NCBI RefSeq assembly: GCF_003731765.1
Contig: NZ_MOAL01000004.1
Span: 2,046,001-2,110,000, forward strand
DNA: 64,000 bases
From: Pseudomonas chlororaphis
GTDB lineage: Bacteria; Pseudomonadota; Gammaproteobacteria; Pseudomonadales; Pseudomonadaceae
Reading direction: 5' to 3'
A program made the position numbers and the translations under genes. The notes below the pieces were generated by a model, which was not told the DNA's origin, ran no database searches, and worked only from the letters and a program-made list of their open reading frames with translations. How positions within the stretch are numbered: position 1 is the stretch's first letter; each line of letters begins with the position of its first letter. Shown here piece after piece: positions 60,201 through 64,000 of this stretch.

Positions 60201-60774
60201 GGTACAGGCTCACGCTGAACACCGTGGTGCGGCTGACCCCTTGGTTGCGGTCGATGCGCAACTGCTGCTCCATGGCCACCGCAGCGTCGTACTCCTTGCG
60301 GATTTCATCGGTCAGGCGCTTGCCGCGCCCGGCCTGGATCGCCCCTCGGTAGTCGCCGTTCTGCCGCCGCAGCTCAATCATTTCCTGGGCGTAGTTATTC
60401 CACTCCACCTGCAAGGCCTCCAGGCGCCGGAGGCGGTCAACCTGTTGCGGGTTGTCCTCCACCAGCTCCTGCAAGCCGCGCAAGTCGTTGAGGATTCGCG
60501 GCTTGGCCACTTCATAGGGGTCGAGGAAGTGCTCGTCGCCAGTGATCAGGAAACCGCGCATGCCGGTTTCCAGGTCGATGGTCAGGCGCGCCGACTCGTT
60601 GAGGTTGTTGATCACTCGGTCAGTGTGTTGCACCCACTGGATCACCGAAAGCAGGTAGGTGATCAGCGAGACGAAAAACACCGCACTGAGCACGCCCACG
60701 CCAAGGGGCAGGCCGATGTTGCGGCTCAGCAGCTTGCGGAAACTCTGTTCATCAACCGAAGACGGACGGATCAT
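57283..60774 (-). CDS. CHASE3-GAF hybrid histidine kinase with three receivers
   Basis: An 1163-aa membrane kinase. TM1 (residues ~22-45), periplasmic CHASE3 domain (~45-175) and TM2 (~178-200) are followed by a GAF domain (~255-385) and a long Gln/Glu-rich coiled coil (~385-495). The HisKA H-box is FLANMSHELRTPLN. The HATPase has N-box NLLSNAVKF, G1 DSGIGI and G2 GTGLGLSI. After an Ala/Pro/Val linker come REC1 (LLDMRLPDHSG), REC2 (VIDLKLPDM; its Lys sits in IIIKGARS, not the usual KP) and REC3 (VLMDVMMPEMDGYEAT). ATG 60774 is chosen; the frame stays open upstream but would add 47 atypical residues. First gene of the kinase-cheR-cheB-kinase-REC row. Confidence 0.9.
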   Translation of the reverse strand: MIRPSSVDEQSFRKLLSRNIGLPLGVGVLSAVFFVSLITYLLSVIQWVQHTDRVINNLNESARLTIDLETGMRGFLITGDEHFLDPYEVAKPRILNDLRGLQELVEDNPQQVDRLRRLEALQVEWNNYAQEMIELRRQNGDYRGAIQAGRGKRLTDEIRKEYDAAVAMEQQLRIDRNQGVSRTTVFSVSLYLIFVIGLSALLAYIGRRDLLALSTSYSDTLDTQQKSARRLEQQAWLRNGQTELAEQVLGQLSLNLLGRNILKFCAQYLGSPVAALYVREEHGGLRRVAAYGFSREQEQQDQTIYNGEGIVGQSAQEQRLIRLDEVPGDYFKVSSGLGDGSPRSVLVVPTTDDDRVNGVIELGFLRALDDRDVELLELIAGNIGTSIEAARYRQRLQEVLAETQQLNEELQVQQEELKTANEELEEQSRILKESQAHLETQQAELEQTNEQLAEQADALAEQRDALDTKNRELSDAQGLLEERAAELQRSSKYKSEFLANMSHELRTPLNSSLILAKLLAENPHDNLSAEQVKFAESIYSAGNDLLNLINDILDISKVEAGKLEVRPENTSVPRLVEGLRGLFQPLTSNKGLGFQVELQPGSPATLFTDRQRVEQILKNLLSNAVKFTEHGQVSLTVARNPGAGIAFVVRDSGIGIAADQQQSIFEAFRQADGTTNRRYGGTGLGLSISRDLAALLGGSISVSSEPGQGSVFTLVLPEQYSEAAEPQPLAAAPVALVAPVAVSVAPAPVDAAPVEIPRFADDRDKAPFSGRCILVVEDEPNFAHILFDLAHELGYHCLVAHGADEGYSLAERFVPDAILLDMRLPDHSGLTVLQRLKEHAGTRHIPVHVISVEDRVEAAMHMGAVGYAVKPTTREELKDVFARLEAKLTQKVKRVLLVEDDDLQRDSIARLIGDDDIEITAVGLAQDALDLLRENIYDCMVIDLKLPDMLGNDLLKRMSTEDICSFPPVIVYTGRNLTRDEEAELRKYSRSIIIKGARSPERLLDEVTLFLHKVESKLSHERQKMLKTARSRDKVFEGRKILLVDDDVRNIFALTSALEHKGAVVIIGRNGHEAIAKLNEVEDIDLVLMDVMMPEMDGYEATIEIRKDPRWRKLPIIAVTAKAMKDDQERCLQAGSNDYLAKPIDLDRLFSLIRVWLPKMERI

Positions 60775-60908
60775 TTGAAGGCCTTGGCGCGGAGTCAAAA
60801 AGAAGCGAAGTTTGCCCCACAATCGACAGGTTCGGCCATTTTTTATAACAAAACTCGCGCAACCTGATGTTTCACCCTGCCGCGAGCCCAAGGAAGCGGT
60901 TATTCTTG

Positions 60909-60935
60909 CCGCCACTTGTACAAGGCGGTTTTTTT
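60909..60935 (+). terminator. Terminator-like hairpin upstream of response regulator
   Basis: CCGCC-(10 nt)-GGCGG followed by seven T residues. It points along the plus strand, but no plus-strand gene lies before it (the hybrid kinase is on the minus strand). It could be an attenuator in the leader of the 61037 gene or the end of a small RNA. Confidence 0.5.
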
Positions 60936-61036
60936 GTACAGCTTCGGGAACTTGTCATGGGCCGCGGCTTACTCATGCAAAAGGTCCTACGCTCAAGCGC
61001 AGCCCATTGATTTCATCTTTTTTCGAGAGCTTTCCT

Positions 61037-61396
61037 ATGTCCGCCAGCCCGTCCACCATTCTTGTCGTCGAAGACGACGCCATCGTGCGTATGTTGATTG
61101 TCGATGTGCTCGAAGAGCTGGGCTTCGCGGTGCTGGAAGCCGACGGCAGCGAGGCCGCCCTGGCGCAGCTGGAAAACCCCGGAAACACCATCGACCTGCT
61201 GATGACCGACGTCGGCCTGCCCGGCATGAATGGCCAGGAACTGGCCCTGCGTGCCCGAGAGCTGCGCCCGCAACTGCCAGTGCTGTTCGCCAGCGGCTAC
61301 GCCGAAAGCATCGAAGTGCCGGCGGGCATGGCGGTGATCGGCAAACCCTTCTCTATCGATCAACTGCGGGACAAGGTGCGAGGCATCCTCGGCTAG
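61037..61396 (+). CDS. Single-domain response regulator
   Basis: A 119-aa lone receiver with acidic pair E12-D13-D14, phospho-acceptor Asp58 (LLMTDVGLPGMNGQEL) and Lys in VIGKPFS. ATG 61037 begins the domain; the frame is open from 60812 but that part is not conserved-looking. Divergent from the CHASE3 hybrid kinase across a 262-bp gap, it is probably a phosphorylation partner of that system. The domain closely resembles the C-terminal receiver of the KaiC-linked kinase (VGLPGMNG). Confidence 0.87.
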   Translation: MSASPSTILVVEDDAIVRMLIVDVLEELGFAVLEADGSEAALAQLENPGNTIDLLMTDVGLPGMNGQELALRARELRPQLPVLFASGYAESIEVPAGMAVIGKPFSIDQLRDKVRGILG

Positions 61397-61497
61397 GGAT
61401 TGATCCAGGGGCACACCACTGGCGCCGAGGTCGCGGTGCTGTGGTTTAATGGCGCCCCTTTTTTTCAGCCCTCCGCCCGTTTCCAGGAATGCCTGCC

Positions 61498-62796
61498 ATG
61501 AGCCCGACCGCCGCAACCAAAGTACTGATCATTGGTTACGTCTGGCCCGAACCCCGCTCTTCCGCCGCCGGCGGGCACATGATGCAAATTCTCGAAACCT
61601 TTCTCGCCCAAGGCTGGGACCTGACGTTCAGCAGCCCGGCCAATGAGGGCGAGCACAAGGCGGACCTCGCGGCCCTGGGCATCGACGAACAGCCCATCGA
61701 ACTCAACAACAGCAGCTTCGACCACTTTGTCGCCGAACTGGCCCCGGATATCGTGCTGTTCGACCAGTTCATGATGGAGGAGCAGTTCGGCTGGCGCGTC
61801 GAGCAGCATTGCCCCACGGCCCTGCGAGTGCTGGAGACGTCGGACCTGCAATGCTTGCGGCACGCCCGCCATCAGCGCCTCAAGGACCGTTTGAAGGCCA
61901 GCGACGACAGCGACGATTTCAGCGAGCTGTTTGCCCCGGCGCTGGCGGATGAATTCCAGCAGATGGCCGACACCGACCTGGCCAAACGGGAAATAGCGGC
62001 GATTTACCGCTGCGACCTGAACCTGATGATCTCCGAGTTCGAAATCCAGCTGCTGGAGCAACAGTTCAAGTTGCCCGCGGCCTTGCTGCACTGGTGCCCG
62101 CTGATGCTGGACCCGCTGCCACAGACCTTTACCCCTTTTGCCGAACGCGCCCACTTCCTGAGCATCGGTAATTTCCGCCATGCGCCGAACTGGGACGCGG
62201 TGCTGTGGATGAAGAACAGTGTGTGGCCGCTGATCCGCCAGCAACTGCCCGGGGCACAACTGCATCTCTATGGTGCCTACACACCGCCCAAGGCCGCGGC
62301 GCTGCACAACCCGGCCCAGGGCTTTCACATCATGAACTGGGCCGAAGACGCCCTGCAGGTGATGTCTGCGGCGCGCATCTGCCTGGCACCGCTGCGCTTT
62401 GGCGCGGGGATCAAGGGCAAGCTGCTGGACGCCATGCTCTGCGGCACCCCCAGCGTCACCACGCCGATCGGCAGTGAATCCATGTCCCAGGATGGGCTGC
62501 CCTGGCCGGGCGCGGTGGCCGAGTCGGCCGGCGACCTGGCGGCCGCGGCAGTGCGCCTGTATCAGGACCAACAGGTGTGGGAACAGGCCCAGACAGATGG
62601 CCGGCGGTTGCTTGAGGCGCGCTACCGCCAGCAAGTCCACGGCCCGGCGCTGATCCAGCGCCTGCAAGACTGCCGCCAGCACCTGGAGCAGTTGCGCCGG
62701 GACAACTTCACCGGCGCCATGCTGCGACACCACCATCACAAGAGCACCCAATACATGGCGCAATGGATCGAAGCGAAAAACCGCCCCGCCCCATAA
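61498..62796 (+). CDS. GT-B glycosyltransferase
   Basis: A 432-aa glycosyltransferase. The N-terminal acceptor domain has VLIIGYVWPEPRSSAAGGHMMQIL with the Gly-rich loop. The C-terminal donor domain has FLSIGNFRHAPNWDAVLWM and the nucleotide-sugar motif GAGIKGKLLDAMLCGTPSV, as in GT1/GT4 enzymes. A His-rich end (LRHHHHKS) is present. ATG 61498 follows AGGA; an ATG nine bases earlier is too close to it. Acceptor and pathway are unknown; no polysaccharide genes are adjacent. Confidence 0.8.
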   Translation: MSPTAATKVLIIGYVWPEPRSSAAGGHMMQILETFLAQGWDLTFSSPANEGEHKADLAALGIDEQPIELNNSSFDHFVAELAPDIVLFDQFMMEEQFGWRVEQHCPTALRVLETSDLQCLRHARHQRLKDRLKASDDSDDFSELFAPALADEFQQMADTDLAKREIAAIYRCDLNLMISEFEIQLLEQQFKLPAALLHWCPLMLDPLPQTFTPFAERAHFLSIGNFRHAPNWDAVLWMKNSVWPLIRQQLPGAQLHLYGAYTPPKAAALHNPAQGFHIMNWAEDALQVMSAARICLAPLRFGAGIKGKLLDAMLCGTPSVTTPIGSESMSQDGLPWPGAVAESAGDLAAAAVRLYQDQQVWEQAQTDGRRLLEARYRQQVHGPALIQRLQDCRQHLEQLRRDNFTGAMLRHHHHKSTQYMAQWIEAKNRPAP

Positions 62797-62831
62797 CCCC
62801 CGCTCCTACGGGGCGAGACACGCAAACGCCA

Positions 62832-63018
62832 TGTAGGAACCGGCTTGCCGGCGAAGAGGCCCACAAGCCTTGCATCGCTCTCGAAGACGCCTTCGCTGGC
62901 AAGCCAGCTGCTACGGGGCAGACAGACGAATTCCATGTAGGAGCCGGCTCGCCGGCGAAGAGGCCCACAAGCCTTGCATCGCCCTCGAAGACGCCTTCGC
63001 TGGCAAGCCAGCTCCTAC
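62832..63018. repeat. REP cluster, GCGAAGAGGCCC subtype
   Basis: Two inverted pairs, 62832-62915 and 62936-63018, each TGTAGGA-CCGGC-TCGCCGGCGAAGAGGCCC ... CTTCGCTGGCAAGCCAGC. The inner part (AAGAGGCCCACAAGCCTTGCATCG) differs from the 21- and 30-kb copies. They fill the 284-bp gap between the glycosyltransferase and araC genes. Confidence 0.85.
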
Positions 63019-63080
63019 TGGTGCATGGGCGGGGCACGAGGCATTATCAGCGGGGCCAACAACAAGAACAGACCCGCACC

Positions 63081-63986
63081 ATGAGTCGAACCGGCAAGAT
63101 CACTGACCCCTCCTACGAGTTGATGGACGACCACAACGGCCTGTCGATCATCTATCGCCAACACGGCTTTCCCTGCCCGTTGGTGCGCTGGCACTTCCAT
63201 AAGGAATACGAACTGCACCTGATCGTCGCCAGCTCGGGCAAGGTGTTTATTGGCGACTACATCGGCAACTTCTACCCCCAGACCCTGTTCCTCACCGGCC
63301 CCAACCTGCCCCACAACTGGATCAGCCAGGTGGCCGAGGATGAAGTGGTGCCCAAGCGCGACATGCTGGTGAACTTCACCGACGAGCTGTTCGACAGCGG
63401 TGCGCAAGTCTTTGCCGAACTGAAGAACCTCGTGCCGCTGCTGGAACGCGCCCAATACGGCATCGAGTTCCGCTGCCCGCGCACCATCGCCCAGGCCATG
63501 CCGCTGATGCAGCGCATTGCCGAATCCAGCGGCGTGACCCGCCTTGGGCACTTTTTCATCCTGCTGGAGTTGTTGGCGAGCTGCGATGACTACCAGTTGC
63601 TGTCCGGGGCGACCACCGCGCAACTGTCCGACGACCACAACGTCGACCGCACCAACCGCGCGGTGGACTACATCTTTGCCCACTACGCCCGGGAACTGCC
63701 CCTGGAAGAAGTGGCCGATTACCTGGGCATGAAACCCACCTACTTTTCCCGGGTGTTCAAGCAGGCCACGGGGCGTTGTTTTATCGAATTCGTCAATCGC
63801 CTGCGAATCAGCAAATCCTGCGAACTGCTGGCCGACGGCGACAAGCCGGTGACGGATGTGTGCTTCGAGTCGGGCTTCAACAACATTTCCAACTTCAATC
63901 GGCGCTTCCAGCAACTCAAAGGCATGACCCCCTCCCACTACCGCCGCCTGGCCGTCCAGCGCCTCACGGAACAAAACCGCGTCTAA
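63081..63986 (+). CDS. AraC-family transcriptional regulator
   Basis: A 301-aa regulator. The N-terminal cupin-like domain (residues ~15-100) has HFHKEYELHLIVASSGKVFIGDYIG. The C-terminal double HTH (~200-295) has LPLEEVADYLGMKPTYFSRVFKQATGRCFIEFVNRLRI and VTDVCFESGFNNISNFNRRFQQLKGMTPSHYR. ATG 63081 is the natural start; the open frame upstream runs through REP sequences. It resembles the activators of polyol (mannitol/arabitol-type) operons in fluorescent pseudomonads, but the target genes lie beyond the window. Confidence 0.88.
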   Translation: MSRTGKITDPSYELMDDHNGLSIIYRQHGFPCPLVRWHFHKEYELHLIVASSGKVFIGDYIGNFYPQTLFLTGPNLPHNWISQVAEDEVVPKRDMLVNFTDELFDSGAQVFAELKNLVPLLERAQYGIEFRCPRTIAQAMPLMQRIAESSGVTRLGHFFILLELLASCDDYQLLSGATTAQLSDDHNVDRTNRAVDYIFAHYARELPLEEVADYLGMKPTYFSRVFKQATGRCFIEFVNRLRISKSCELLADGDKPVTDVCFESGFNNISNFNRRFQQLKGMTPSHYRRLAVQRLTEQNRV

Positions 63987-64000
63987 CCCCGCCTGTAGGC

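Noticed and set aside
58885..60867. 660-codon plus-strand open frame opposite the CHASE3 kinase
   Set aside because: It is a GC-driven shadow; the minus-strand gene has all kinase motifs.
61397..61497. Intrinsic terminator at GGCGCCCCTTTTTTT before the glycosyltransferase gene
   Set aside because: The only complementary arm (GGGGCAC) is about 50 nt away, so no compact stem forms.

Overview
The window looks like a chromosomal segment of a fluorescent-group Pseudomonas. It is GC-rich and densely coding, with many ATGA/GTGA gene overlaps. It carries typical Pseudomonas content: a MexEF-OprN-type pump, FecI/FecR/TonB-receptor iron modules and REP-type palindromes of the form TGTAGGAGCCGGC...GCCAGCTCCTACA. 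There is no phage, transposase, integrase, CRISPR array, tRNA or rRNA. The assignment rests on recognising protein families and repeats, not on a database search.

Left part. At 1-4603 there is a catabolic cluster of a truncated MFS transporter, a zinc alcohol/polyol dehydrogenase, an OprB-like porin and a GMC flavo-oxidoreductase. At 4750-10233 nikR is divergent from nikABCDE, with an exact GTATGA-N16-TCATAC NikR operator between them. A LysR regulator divergent from an EamA exporter follows, then a chemoreceptor with a sigma-28-like promoter and a metallophosphodiesterase 20 bp downstream. At 14745-20912 lies the first iron module: a sigma factor and FecR, divergent from an STN-type TonB receptor, a PepSY membrane protein and a DUF3649 protein.

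Middle part. At 21231-30002 a TetR-controlled RND efflux system (fusion protein and pump on one strand, outer-membrane channel divergent) is followed by a second FabF-like ketosynthase and a hotdog thioesterase. Two copies of the same inverted repeat, GTGAC-N14-GTCAC, mark the likely TetR operators. At 30312-37193 are a lone TonB receptor and a second iron module: sigma, FecR, STN receptor and a periplasmic siderophore-esterase-like hydrolase. At 37902-42444 a CpxA/CpxR-like two-component pair is divergent from a BamA paralogue that lacks the usual bamA neighbours. At 42680-48549 lies mexE-mexF-oprN, with a MexT-like box upstream and a strong terminator downstream.

Right part. After a bestrophin-like channel and a HEAT/TPR protein comes a signalling island of about 10 kb (51038-61396). 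It holds a double-ATPase KaiC homologue (TTG start) translationally coupled to a hybrid histidine kinase. Facing it is an operon of a CHASE3-GAF-kinase-REC-REC-REC protein, CheR, CheB, a REC-kinase and a lone receiver, with another lone receiver divergent from it. No CheA, CheW, KaiA or KaiB is present. This island is the best candidate here for a poorly described system. A glycosyltransferase and an AraC regulator close the window.

Two dispersed repeat families occupy the gaps between genes. One is REP palindromes (14.6, 21.0, 30.0 and 62.9 kb), one of which supplies the 3' end and stop codon of the efflux channel gene. The other is a family of 7-bp units (CTTGAAG / CTCCAAG / CTTGAGG / CTCGCCA) at 1.5, 21.2 and 42.5 kb.
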